A program made the position numbers and the translations under genes. Source: Alitta virens (taxonomy: Eukaryota; Annelida; Polychaeta; Phyllodocida; Nereididae). From it: a stretch of 64,000 bases of DNA. Shown here piece after piece: positions 25,706-37,840 of the stretch (positions are counted from its first letter, which is position 1; every line of letters starts with the position of its first letter). The notes under the pieces were generated by a model. That model was given only the letters and a program-made list of their open reading frames with translations. It did not search any database and was not told the origin of the DNA. The DNA lies in assembly GCA_932294295.1 (NCBI GenBank), contig OW028585.1, positions 27,849,902 to 27,913,901 on the forward strand, given 5' to 3'.

Positions 25706-28448
25706 ACTTGAATAACTATCTGATTGGGTGCGGGACTGTAAAACTACCATTACTCAAGAAATTGCTAGCAGCCACGCTGTTAGTGTCATTGACTGGACAT
25801 TTTCACTTTAGGTAGCTTGTGTGTGTATACGTACTAAAGAAATAAATAAAAGAAAGAAAGAAAGAACGAAATAAACAAAGAGAGAAAGAAATAAAGACAC
25901 AAAGAAAGAACGAAAGAAAATCCAATTTAATCTGTATACTATGATATCATTAATATCTCTATGATGACGCATAACATTTTAATAACACTTTATCAAAAAG
26001 GAATGACGTGATCAACCCATTTTAAAATAAATTACCTTGTAATTTATTGAATTATGTATTATGATTAATGTATTTTATTAAATGATATATTTGTCACGCC
26101 ACCCGGTGTGATAAATTGAAATAATTAACTTTTAATATTAATACATTTAAGATAATTATGCATTAATAAATTATATAGTAGAGCACCAAAATTAAGACCA
26201 CCCAATACTAAGAGCACCTCGATATTAAGACCACTTCAGTGATTCCCAAGGGTGTTCTTAAATAGTGAGGTCCCACTGTAGGCCTATTTATATTATTTCT
26301 GTATTTTACCTGTTTTTCTCATGAAAGAATAATTGATATTAAAAATACATATTTAGGCATAATTATGGGAATGCCCTATTATAATTGCACAATCACCTAC
26401 AATTACTAGCTAAAGGTATTTCACTTTAGTAAAGGTTGGGCTTTGTTATATGAGCGATATTACAGTATGATCTAGCTATTAAGTCCACTACATAAAATTA
26501 GTGGTTTTAGTAATACAGTAGTTGTTTGTAGTAAAAAATAAATAAAAAATAAATAAACAGTTAATATAACCTGTAACATGTAAATGAGAAAAATTTGTTA
26601 TGATATATGCTATTAATATGCTATTAGATGAACAGATGAATGCATGAATACATAAATAAATGAAAAAGAAATAACGTCAAGAAAATACAACAGGTCAGAA
26701 TTAATTCAATATTAGTTGTATTAATTGTGAGATGGTCTTAATATTATAGTGAGATGGTCTCAAGAGTTGGACTATATTGTAGCAAAAATAAACAAAATAA
26801 AATTAATTAATTTAAGATTAGTAAAATATTGAACTAAATTAGCAAATGAAAAATAAATATTAATTGTCAATTACAAATAGATGAAACAAAACCACACATG
26901 AATTATCTCAGCGCATAAAGAAAATTACAGATATACTGGTTTGTTATGACTTTTGCTGATGAATTTGTTACATAATATTTTAAAAATATAAAAAAAGATC
27001 CTTATATAAGTAGAATGAAAAGCTTGAAAATAATTTTACAGCAGTTTTATTTTTATTTTGCCAAGTTGAAGTGAAGATACAAATTTATAAATGAACTTAG
27101 AAGAAATTTATCCAATGCAATCATAAACAGAGATCCATATTGTTCAGCAATCAGCATACGGCTTAAAAACACTGTCGTCGTATACTTTGAAATACCGTGG
27201 TTTTACCGCTAGATGACGTAAAGTGACTGACAGGTGCTGCCATCTGTTGAGAATTAGCATTTTACCTTGTTTATTATCATACTGGCACATGATTAGAAGC
27301 AATCACGGTATTACAACCTCACAGTATTAGAACGGAGCATGTAGGATACAAATCATTAGGCCTACTGGTTCTAATGCTTAAGTTAGTTTTAATTGTGAGT
27401 TACATAACCAGTTAGACTCTATTATAGTGTACGTCTGTTTAGGCTATATGTAGATCAAAGTTAATCAAGCCATTTGCAGAAACGGATTTTGTAACTTATA
27501 CATAGATTTAACTAGAGCTCGTCTAGACCACGTGACCTTTTCTATTGCTCTTTTGCGGGATATAACTAACAAAAATGTTAATTCACTCCCTCCTGAGTGC
27601 AAACTGAACTGTTGTGCGTAATAAAGGCATTAAAACAAAACAATCAAACAAATTAGTAAGTATGCCTAAGGGAGTATAAGTTAGTTATATAGTTGGGAGC
27701 TAACTAACATGCTTATATATAAATCCCTCCATTTCGGAATATAACTAATACTTAATGTTAAGTCCTAATGAGTCTGGTTGTGGCTGGGTCAAATGTTCAT
27801 TGAGAGGCTAAATGAAGTATTCTGTGCATCCCAAGCCAAGCAATTTCCAATTTCTGAGTAGAGTTTATCCATTGCATGACTTTTTTACTCATTTTTTATT
27901 TGTTTTTAATAATGAGGTCCAAAGGTGCCTATTTTCTGTCTTGGGCATCATCATTAGTGTTGCTCTTAACCCTAAGGTCAAGATGCAGGAAACAACCTAT
28001 AATGTTGATTTTGTTCTTTTCACCTTGTTTTCTTCTCTTGCATTCTCTTTTTTCCCCTGTTATCATGGCCAATTTTTATTTTCTCAAAAATCAATTTTGC
28101 TCGACTTTTTAATTGTGGATTTTCGCAGAAGGTTCGCTATATTTCCACCAGGTGGCTACAACAGGAAGCTGCAATTATATGTTGGCTAAAAAAGTTCCCA
28201 CCCTTGATTGTGCACCCTAGCAGCAGTATTTTTAGTGCATTTTAATGTACATTTATCATCTTATCATACAATTAATATCCGCTTTCTCCCTGAGAGAATT
28301 GTATTTATGGAATCAGTTAGTTATATAATCTAATGTGTCTGAAAAGCAAAATGAGTAATAAGGAGAGATGAAAGACTTATGTCCTTCTGAATTCAAGGCT
28401 GCTCAGTGAAAAGACTCTATTGGCAACCAGAAGAAGGAAAAAAAGTAC

Positions 28449-28463
28449 ACCAGAGGGCGCTTG
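28449..28463. promoter_or_regulatory. CTCF-like motif
   Basis: ACACCAGAGGGCGCT differs from the common bilaterian CTCF core CCACCAGGGGGCGC at two positions. The B1 counterpart (ACACAAGAGGGTGCT, near 7841) has drifted further. No occupancy can be inferred from sequence. Confidence 0.25.
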
Positions 28464-28718
28464 AGTCTTCAACTGGACAGTGCTGCCATCGTGTAGATGA
28501 CAAAGAATTATGCTGATGGATGTATGAAATTTAATTAAACTACACCAACGATTTAAAAAAACAAACAAAAAAAAACAATATATACAATTTGGCTGATAGA
28601 TCAGAAAGCCATAATTCTTCGCAACCAACAATAAACAAAGTTTGGCAGTGTCGTTGTCATAATTCAAATAAGTTGCACAGGAGCAGGGCTTGACCAAAAC
28701 ATGTTTTCGCAAACTTAC

Positions 28719-28775
28719 CTCTTGTGCTGCCATGCTGCTAAAACGTCCGTTCTCATTTTCATTTTCTGCCATCAT
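28719..28775 (-). CDS. Short 5' coding exon of an unidentified gene
   Basis: The minus strand reads MMAENENENGRFSSMAAQE (19 codons) and then GAG|GTAAGTTT, a consensus splice donor in phase 0. Two adjacent ATGs start the frame. The longer open frame past the donor (to 28377) turns hydrophobic and is disrupted in B1, so it is read as intron. The B1 copy (8080-8137) has lost both frame and donor. No downstream exon was found to the left, within block B, so the gene's identity and completeness are unknown. The resemblance of MMAEN to the BTB start MAENK may be coincidence. Confidence 0.35.
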
Positions 28776-29735
28776 AATAAACTTTTTGAACAGCTACAAT
28801 TCACAGGTCATAATTAATTGCTGGGATGCTACATTACTTTAAAAGTACATACACACAGCGGACACTCAGCACCCTTGTCTGAATTAGTGGTGTGGTTGTG
28901 GTTATCCCTGATAAAGGTTACATATATTTTGGTGTAGGATCGGTCTAAAAATATCACAAAACATAAATTGATAAACTTTACAAAAAAAAATCAACATTGA
29001 TTTTTCTAAATGTGTGATTTATTTCAAGCTCACTCTCTGATCAGAGTTTCCTTCTTGCGGAGACAATTGAGAAGTTGCTTTCAACACTGAAATTAATTTA
29101 TGAAACTGAATAAGACAGTAATACTACAACTCCATGTATACTTGTACATGGCATTGATATAATTGTTTTCAATATCTGGGACTAAATAAATACAATTAAA
29201 TGCAAATTTATTCGGTCTATCTACAACCCAACAAAGGCAAACATTTCATGATTTGTTTTTTTTATATCACAGACATCAATACAAAATCTTGCTTCATGTA
29301 AGAAATAGCATTTTCAAAACAACATGAAAATATCGGATAGAGAATATGATTGAAAAACATGTTTTTATATTTATTCCACATAAACATTACGCTTTGTACC
29401 ACTCACCAGTGCAGTTTAGCATTAAGTACGCCATTGTACAAATCCTCATATACAACTGTTAGCTGTCGCATTCAGTTAGAGCAGGCAACTCTAGCGATCT
29501 GACTTGCTTGTACGTTTTATTTAATAACTTTGTCAGTTTTCATCCAATTCACAAAATTCAAACATTTTGTGAATAATTTAATAAATTAGATAATTTGTAG
29601 ATGCAGCACTATTTTCATGTGAATCGTAACAGGAAAAAAAATTTCTGAATAGTAGACATTTTATTTTCTGAAACTTGGTTTGGTTTTAGTGGTACAAGAC
29701 AATTACACAATGGTTTCATTGTGAGACATGAGATA

Positions 29736-30580
29736 TGTACAGAAATACTCTGTATGACCTAGTGGTGCCTTTTGATAGTCACATTCACATACCTTGGCTA
29801 TGTTTTACAAAATTTGGAAAAAATTGAAAAAAATATTTTTTTTTTCTGGAGCAGAACTGACACTTATGCACCTGACAGGTAATTTTATTTAATAAGGAAA
29901 ATAAAAATTTGGACAGGTACTCTTTCGAACCCTCACATCAATGACTCTATGATCCTTACATCAGTAACATTTTGCCAATGATATATCTAGATTAGAGTAC
30001 TTTCCTTTTTAAGCTTCTTTTTGACATTTTTTTCATCATTTTTTTTTTTTTCATAATATTGGAAAATCTGGAAAAAATTCAAAAAATTGTGTTGCTCCTT
30101 CATATTCCTCAGCATCCCATACTTAGCAATGACATCCGTAAATGTTGTACAATTCATGAGCAATTATTAAATATTTGATCATAATATTGCCATGCTCAAC
30201 CCATTCAATAGTTTTGTTTATAATTAGCAATTTAATAATAATCAGTTGCATGATGATCTATATTACTTTCACTTGACTCCAATATTTATTATTGTTTTCT
30301 TTATATACACCTGTAAAGTTTTTGGGTATAAATACTAATTTAAATGTCATAGATTTAATGCTAATCAGCAACCCAACAATTCAGTGACTGAAGGGAATAT
30401 GGCAATTGATAATATATAGTTCCTTCAGTTGCCAGCTAAATTTAAACAGCGAGCAAAAAATATTTTGCTTATAAAGGCATTAAAATGGGTGTGTTGAGTA
30501 TCATTCCATATGAAATAAACCTTTAAGATTTTGTATTTATTTGTATTTAGACTTTATTTATGTAAATACAAGTAAATAAA
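29736..30580. other. AT-rich spacer before the palindrome
   Basis: No gene or clear repeat is seen. The last ~80 bases (TGTTGAGTATCATTCCATATG...AAACCTTTAAGATTTTG) resemble, in reverse, the sequence just outside the right arm (TATACCCAACATC, CCTTGAAGGTTAATTTTG). Weak inverted similarity therefore continues beyond the near-identical arms. Confidence 0.5.
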
Positions 30581-30639
30581 ACTACTAAGAGGGGTAGGTC
30601 TGATCCCTCCCTAGTTTCAATGCTAATTTTCATCCTCGA

Positions 30640-31150
30640 TGTCCTCTAGCTGACCCCCCCAAAAATCACCAAAAATTTGACCCCACTTGACCTTTCTCTT
30701 TGCACCCAGGCACTTCCCATGCTAACTTTCATCGACCCCCCCCGCCGACCCCCCCCAAAATCACCAAAAATTTGACCCCACTTGACCCCCACTTGACCCT
30801 ACTTGACCCTCTTTGATCCCCTGTCCCCATGCTAACTTTCATCGATCCCCATATCTAATTAGCACACGGGCACTTCCCATGCTAACTTTCACCTTTGATC
30901 CCATGTCTAATTAGCACACCGGGGCACTTGCCATGCTAACTTTCATCGACCCCCCCTTGATCCTACTTGACCCTACTTGACCCCTTTGATCCCCTGTCCC
31001 CATGCTAACTTTCATCGACCCCCCCTTGATCCCACTTGACCCTACTTGACCCCTTTGATCCGCTGTCTAATTAGCCCATCACCTGGCACTTCCCATACTA
31101 ACTTTCATTCTCTATGTCCTCTAGCCCCACCCCCCCCCATTTGCATCCCC
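30640..31150. repeat. C-rich minisatellite (left arm end)
   Basis: Irregular repeats are built from CCATGCTAACTTTCATCGAC, runs of 5-8 C, CACTTGACCCTACTTGACCC and TTTGATCCCCTGTC. The opposite strand carries many G-runs with GGGTCA hexamers four bases apart. The mirror copy is at 40350-40860. Confidence 0.85.
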
Positions 31151-31428
31151 CCTGTCTAATAAGCCACTCCCTCTCTAATAAGTCATTCTAATCTACTCAG
31201 ATATATAAACAGATAGTCTAGAACAAATATAGATAGGCTAGACAATTCTAGACAGATATTCTAGGCTAGACAACTAAACACTACAGTCCTCTGACCTAAA
31301 AAGCATACCCCCCCCCCCAACCAGAGGGCTGCTGCCATTTTCCCCTTGTTACTCACCAGGGGGGAGATCTGCTATTTTTAACCTTGTGACTCACCAGAGG
31401 GGAGACCAGTGTTATTTACCCTGGTCAA

Positions 31429-31440
31429 AGGTCATGACCT
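31429..31440. promoter_or_regulatory. AGGTCATGACCT palindrome (nuclear-receptor-type)
   Basis: AGGTCATGACCT is the exact inverted repeat of two AGGTCA half-sites with no spacer. The preceding bases make TGGTCAAAGGTCA, a direct repeat with one-base spacing. The mirror copy is at 40054-40065. Motif evidence only. Confidence 0.3.
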
Positions 31441-31742
31441 CACCAGGTGAGAGCTGTCACCTCGATCCTCTCCTTTGAAGGATGATAGTTTAGCCTAATG
31501 CTTACAATTCTACCCCTTTGATCATTGTTGACAGTGAAAATTGACATTATTTCACATGAGTCAGTTTCTAAAAATAAATTACCTATATGCATTACTATTA
31601 TATACTAGGCTCATTATACTTAAGTATGGATACATCCTACCCCCTGTCTATCCTTTGATGTTATTTGATGGTAACTGATCAAATGTCTCACTACTTCATC
31701 TTATGACTCATCTGTTTGGATCTAAAAATACTCTATAACAGC

Positions 31743-32352
31743 AACATGATCATACATGCTGAACAAAAAATAACTCTGGTCTCTATAAATAAAGAGAGAG
31801 AAACATTTTATCATTCAGAAATGGAAAGTCACACAGATAAAATCAGTCTTAAAAAGCTTACTGTTACTTTCAATACTGAGAAAAACATAATTCACCCAAT
31901 AAATCCTGATGATGAAAGTAGAAATGGCATAATTTGGCAACTTGAAGCTATGAGGAGATTGAATGAAGAAGGAACAAAGGATCATGACCCCAATGAAGAG
32001 ACTGGTATGAGTCATTCACTGCAGGTCATCTAAGGTCATCAACTGTAGGTCATCTAAGGTCATCAAGTATGCTGCATGTCCAGACTTGTTTGGCCCTCCC
32101 ATGCACATAGACCAATCAAATTACACACTAATCTCATTCATACAGCACAATGATCTCAGACAGGATATTGTTATTCATATGAGACCTGAATCCCTCCTCA
32201 CTAGAAAGACCATTATGGACCACATGGAAAAATGTATGACCACCGGTCAGGGCCCAAGGGCATGGACAATTTTACTTCTTGTCATAAAAATAACGAAAAT
32301 AAAACATCAACTAAAAAAAAAGGCAAACAACAAAAACATAAATCTATCTTAA
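31743..32352 (+). CDS. Candidate two-exon gene in the left arm, no known family
   Basis: A frame open from 31716 has its first ATG at 31743 (MIIHAEQKITLV). It is hydrophilic, with acidic and basic residues in balance, and runs to EEGTKDHDPNEETG. At 32004 it meets a good donor (ACTG|GTATGAGT). An acceptor at 32082-32083 (CATGTCCAG|AC) restores the frame into LFGPPMHIDQSNYT, continuing to a stop at 32352 after an Ile/Lys-rich tail. The intron would be only 79 bp and contains four AGGTCA hexamers. The second exon lies inside the 532-bp tandem repeat, so it is present again at 32618-32884. No domain is recognised. Conservation between arms proves nothing because the arms are recent copies. Confidence 0.25.
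32023..32062. promoter_or_regulatory. Two AGGTCA direct repeats with 4-bp spacing
   Basis: AGGTCATCTAAGGTCA occurs twice in 40 bases, giving two exact DR4 arrays of the nuclear-receptor half-site. The mirror copy is at 39432-39471. It could be a binding array or simply a short tandem repeat. Confidence 0.3.
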
Positions 32353-33119
32353 TTATAAAACACAAGCTTAATTGTGAAATTTTAAAATGAAATTACAAGA
32401 GTAAAAAAAATTAATGACTAACGATATGCATCAATTTACATACTCAGACCTCATAATTTCACAACAACTTACATACCTCGTTAATGGTCGTAAGTTAAAA
32501 TTACATAACCTGTACATAGCTCATTAATGATCATTATATTTTTCTTTTGTGTCAAGGTGTTCATAATTAACACGTTTACATAACTCATAGGTCATCAAGT
32601 ATGCTGCATGTCCAGACTTGTTTGGCCCTCCCATGCACATAGACCAATCAAATTACACACTAATCTCATTCATACAGCACAATGATCTCAGACAGGATAT
32701 TGTTATTCATATGAGACCTGAATCCCTCCTCACTAGAAAGACCATTATGGACCACATGGAAAAATGTATGACCACCGGTCAGGGCCCAAGGGCATGTACA
32801 ATTTTACTTCTTGTCATAAAAATAACAAAAATAAAACATCAACTAAAAAAAAAGGCAAACAACAAAAACATAAATCTATCTTAATTATAAAACACAAGCT
32901 TAATTGTGAAATTTTAAAATGAAATTACAAGAGTAAAAAAAATTAATGACTAACGATATGCATCAATTTACATACTCAGACCTCATAATTTCACAACAAC
33001 TTACATACCTCGTTAATGGTCGTAAGTTAAAATTACATAACCTGTACATAGCTCATTAATGATCATTATATTTTTCTTTTGTGTCAAGGTGTTCATAATT
33101 AACACGTTTACATAACTCA
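32056..33119. repeat. 532-bp tandem repeat, two copies (left arm)
   Basis: Units 32056-32587 and 32588-33119 start at GGTCATCAAGTATGCTGCAT and end at TTTACATAACTCAT. They differ at only a few bases (for example GCATGGACAA against GCATGTACAA). Confidence 0.9.
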
Positions 33120-34320
33120 TTAATGTTGTATAATGTCACATGTCCACATTGGTACACAGATAACTCATCATAATTTCACAATCGCAATCGGTATTCACCA
33201 ATACATAGACATAACCAGGCCACCATTGACTCATCACAATTTCACAATGACTATTGATATGCATCAATGCACAGACAATTTCACAAGAGGTTAGTCTCAC
33301 ATCAGTGCACAACAGTGTAGAGAACATGTCAAGACATGTATGACCACCTGTCTGGGGCCCAGGAGCATGGACACTTCTACCTATTGTCATAAAAAGAATA
33401 AAAATAAAACATAACTAGAAAAAAATTAATATATGAAATAAAAAGGCAAACAATAAAAACACAAACCTATCTTAATTATAAAACACTAACTTATTACTGA
33501 AATGTTAAAATGAAATTACAAGAGTAAAAAATATTAATGACTAATGATATGTATCAATGCACAGACATATTCAGACCCTCTATGACACTCAGATGACTCA
33601 TCATAATTTCACAATATTTTTACAAAAGTAAAACATTTAATTTTACAATCTGCAAAACTACAAAAACATTAAAAAAATGTCAACTGATCAATTTTAAAGA
33701 TTAAAACTTAAATATAAAATAACAATTGTCTTCATTAAAGAAACAGACTAATTGAGCTGACCGTAGGGAAGCGTATATTGACTTATTTGTTTCTCAATCT
33801 GTAATTAAATCACCTCAATAACCCTTGTAGTGTAAGCCTACTTTGAAAAAAGCTAAAGTAAAACAGAAAAACAGCTGTGTACTGTTAGGCAGTGTTAGCC
33901 ACTTAAAAGACTCATCATAATTTCACAAAGGGTTGGTTCCACATCAGTGCACACAGCATGTCCACAATGGCTGACTATATGCATCAACGCACAGATATGG
34001 CCAGACATCTATGACCACCTGGTCAGTGTCTTAGCTATATTCAAGATCCTATATGTTGTTGAGATATGGTTCAATGATTCATTTTCAAGAGATCATGTCT
34101 TCTATCCTATATGGAGAAGGTATGTTTCACATCAGTGCAAAGAAAGTTCATTGTCATAAAAAGAACAAACAAGAAATACATATAACTAACAAAACAAACT
34201 GCAAAACATGCACCTATAATAAAAATTTAATTTTGAAATTTAAAAAGTTGCATCTTATCACTATATTAAAAATTAAAACTTAAATATTAAATTACAAAAT
34301 AACCATTGTCTAAGTTAAAG
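33120..34320. repeat. Diverged relatives of the 532-bp repeat (left arm)
   Basis: The blocks TATGACCACCTGTCTGGGGC, TTGTCATAAAAAGAA, TAAAATGAAATTACAAGAG and GACTCATCATAATTTCACAA recur in the order seen in the 532-bp unit, with many changes. At least two degenerate units are recognisable (about 33120-33620 and 33900-34320). They mirror to about 36640-37840 in the right arm. The small open frames here have no protein features. Confidence 0.6.
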
Positions 34321-34444
34321 TAACTGTTTAAACTGACCATAGAGAAACATATTTTGACTTACTTTTTTCTCCCATCTGCAATTAAATCACTTCAGTATAC
34401 ACTATCCTTGCAGCCACTTTAATTGTGTTATTTGTAAAAAATGT

Positions 34445-35160
34445 TACCAAAAATTAATATGACATAAAGTTACCAAAAACCAACACTACATACTTATTTC
34501 TCTAATTCAAAATCAAATACAAACGATGCAAACTTTTTATCCAAAACTAAACAAAAGTCAATAAAACGGAAAATTTCAGAAAAACTGTGCACTTAGTAGA
34601 TTGCACAGTGGGAGTTAGGCAGTGGTTTCATATCAATGCACATGAATGCAGTGAGTATGTGAGGAAAATAAAACTTAGAACTTAAATATATAAACTACAT
34701 GCTCAACAACAAGATATAATCATAACTGAAAAAAAAAAACATATGCAAAAACATATATCTAATTTTGAAACTATTTCAGATTTACTTGTAAAATACATTA
34801 AAAATTAATACGACATAAAGTTACCAAAAATAAACACAACATACTTATTTATCTAATTTAAAATTAAATACAAAAGATGCAAACCTTTTATCCAAAATTA
34901 AACAAAAGTCAATAAAACAGAAAATGTAAGAAAATCTGTGCACTGTTAACCACTTAGTAGACTGCACAATGGGAGTTAGGCAGTGGTTTCATATCAATGC
35001 ACGTGAATGCAGTGAGTAAGTGAGGAAATTAAAACTTAGAACTAAAATATGTATATAAAACTACATTCTCAAAAACAAGAAATAATCATAAATGGGAAAA
35101 ACATATATGCAAAAACATGTATCTAATTTTGAATCTATTTCAGATATGTAAAATCAAAAT
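34445..35160. repeat. ~355-bp tandem repeat, two copies (left arm)
   Basis: Both units share GACATAAAGTTACCAAAA, TTAGGCAGTGGTTTCATATC, GAATGCAGTGAGTA and GCAAAAACAT in order, with scattered differences. Mirror copies are at about 35800-36515. Confidence 0.75.
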
Positions 35161-35417
35161 TAGAAAAATTAAAAAATTAAATATTAAAATATGCAGAATG
35201 TCAAACTTCCCCAAATTTCATAACCATAATGACTCTTAAGATAGTTTTCCCCTTAAATATATGTTGAGGAAAGCATCCCCTATTTGTCCCAATTGCTGCC
35301 AGTTTCTCCATACCTGCATGATCAGAGGGCCAGCAATGGGGGCTATAATTCAATACCAACATAATCAAAGTAGTATATGCCAGTATACTATCCCAATATT
35401 TACACAACATGCATCCA

Positions 35418-35542
35418 ACATGTTTCCTTAACTTTACCTGAGCAGGCTTGCTTTGTGACTACCTTCCATACAAGAAACTAAACTATCTTATAATATATTT
35501 TCACAATTGCATTGCATCTTAGAAAATGCTTATAGCAATTTG
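35418..35542. other. Palindrome centre (unpaired spacer)
   Basis: 125 bp between the arms do not pair with each other. Its first bases (ACATGTTTCCTTAACT) share a 15-mer, in reverse, with sequence outside the right arm near 41067-41081. No gene or structured RNA is evident. Confidence 0.8.
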
Positions 35543-37840
35543 TGGATGCATGTTGTGTAAATATTGGGATAGTATACTGGCATATACTACTTTGATTATG
35601 TTGGTATTGAATTATAGCCCCCATTGCTGGCCCTCTGATCATGCAGGTATGGAGAAACTGGCAGCAATTGGGACAAATAGGGGATGCTTTCCTCAACATA
35701 TATTTAAGGGGAAAACTATCTTAAGAGTCATTATGGTTATGAAATTTGGGGAAGTTTGACATTCTGCATATTTTAATATTTAATTTTTTAATTTTTCTAA
35801 TTTTGATTTTACATATCTGAAATAGATTCAAAATTAGATACATGTTTTTGCATATATGTTTTTCCCATTTATGATTATTTCTTGTTTTTGAGAATGTAGT
35901 TTTATATACATATTTTAGTTCTAAGTTTTAATTTCCTCACTTACTCACTGCATTCACGTGCATTGATATGAAACCACTGCCTAACTCCCATTGTGCAGTC
36001 TACTAAGTGGTTAACAGTGCACAGATTTTCTTACATTTTCTGTTTTATTGACTTTTGTTTAATTTTGGATAAAAGGTTTGCATCTTTTGTATTTAATTTT
36101 AAATTAGATAAATAAGTATGTTGTGTTTATTTTTGGTAACTTTATGTCGTATTAATTTTTAATGTATTTTACAAGTAAATCTGAAATAGTTTCAAAATTA
36201 GATATATGTTTTTGCATATGTTTTTTTTTTTCAGTTATGATTATATCTTGTTGTTGAGCATGTAGTTTATATATTTAAGTTCTAAGTTTTATTTTCCTCA
36301 CATACTCACTGCATTCATGTGCATTGATATGAAACCACTGCCTAACTCCCACTGTGCAATCTACTAAGTGCACAGTTTTTCTGAAATTTTCCGTTTTATT
36401 GACTTTTGTTTAGTTTTGGATAAAAAGTTTGCATCGTTTGTATTTGATTTTGAATTAGAGAAATAAGTATGTAGTGTTGGTTTTTGGTAACTTTATGTCA
36501 TATTAATTTTTGGTAACATTTTTTACAAATAACACAATTAAAGTGGCTGCAAGGATAGTGTATACTGAAGTGATTTAATTGCAGATGGGAGAAAAAAGTA
36601 AGTCAAAATATGTTTCTCTATGGTCAGTTTAAACAGTTACTTTAACTTAGACAATGGTTATTTTGTAATTTAATATTTAAGTTTTAATTTTTATTATAGT
36701 GATAAGATGCAACTTTTTAAATTTCAAAATTAAATTTTTATTATAGGTGCATGTTTTGCAGTTTGTTTTGTTAGTTATATGTATTTCTTGTTTGTTCTTT
36801 TTATGACAATGAACTTTCTTTGCACTGATGTGAAACATACCTTCTCCATATAGGATAGAAGACATGATCTCTTGAAAATGAATCATTGAACCATATCTCA
36901 ACAACATATAGGATCTTGAATATAGCTAAGACACTGACCAGGTGGTCATAGATGTCTGGCCATATCTGTGCGTTGATGCATATAGTCAGCCATTGTGGAC
37001 ATGCTGTGTGCACTGATGTGGAACCAACCCTTTGTGAAATTATGATGAGTCTTTTAAGTGGCTAACACTGCCTAACAGTACACAGCTGTTTTTCTGTTTT
37101 ACTTTAGCTTTTTTCAAAGTAGGCTTACACTACAAGGGTTATTGAGGTGATTTAATTACAGATTGAGAAACAAATAAGTCAATATACGCTTCCCTACGGT
37201 CAGTTCAATTAGTCTGTTTCTTTAATGAAGCCAATTGTTATTTTATATTTAAGTTTTAATCTTTAAAATTGATCAGTTGACATTTTTTTAATGTTTTTGT
37301 AGTTTTGCAGATTGTAAAATTAAATGTTTTACTTTTGTAAAAATATTGTGAAATTATGATGAGTCATCTGAGTGTCATAGAGGGTCTGAATATGTCTGTG
37401 CATTGATACATATCATTAGTCATTAATATTTTTTACTCTTGTAATTTCATTTTAACATTTCAGTAATAAGTTAGTGTTTTATAATTAAGATAGGTTTGTG
37501 TTTTTATTGTTTGCCTTTTTATTTCATATATTAATTTTTTTCTAGTTATGTTTTATTTTTATTCTTTTTATGACAATAGGTAGAAGTGTCCATGCTCCTG
37601 GGCCCCAGACAGGTGGTCATACATGTCTTGACATGTTCTCTACACTGTTGTGCACTGATGTGAGACTAACCTCTTGTGAAATTGTCTGTGCATTGATGCA
37701 TATCAATAGTCATTGTGAAATTGTGATGAGTCAATGGTGGCCTGGTTATGTCTATGTATTGGTGAATACCGATTGCGATTGTGAAATTATGATGAGTTAT
37801 CTGTGTACCAATGTGGACATGTGACATTATACAACATTAA

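Larger units (their letters stand above)
22918..29735. repeat. Segmental duplication block B, copy 2
   Basis: The block is collinear with 2350-9045. Differences include a LINE scrap at 24155-24258, small indels (near 27720 and 28555), and an intact exon at 28719-28775. The hydrophobic open frames near 27812-28189 are not preserved as one frame between copies, so I do not call them genes. The remainder is AT-rich non-coding DNA. Confidence 0.9.
30581..35417 (+). repeat. Palindrome left arm
   Basis: From outside in: C-rich minisatellite (30640-31150), single-copy part with the ORF (31200-32050), two 532-bp repeats (32056-33119), diverged relatives (33120-34320), two 355-bp repeats (34445-35160), inner single-copy end (35161-35417). 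Confidence 0.9.

Noticed and set aside
28377..28718. Extension of the minus-strand frame beyond the GTAAGT donor
   Set aside because: After the donor the residues become hydrophobic and low-complexity, and the B1 copy is interrupted; intron sequence is the simpler reading.
30640..31150. Telomeric or centromeric satellite interpretation of the C-rich repeats
   Set aside because: The units are irregular and confined to the palindrome ends, without a telomere-like period.
32618..32884. Separate 88-residue gene in each 532-bp unit
   Set aside because: The frame has no own ATG context beyond an internal MHID, and only its first-unit copy has an upstream exon candidate. The others are treated as repeat copies.
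32056..33119. Tandem 532-bp repeats considered as a CRISPR-like array
   Set aside because: Units are long, adjacent and without unique spacers, and the window is eukaryotic.
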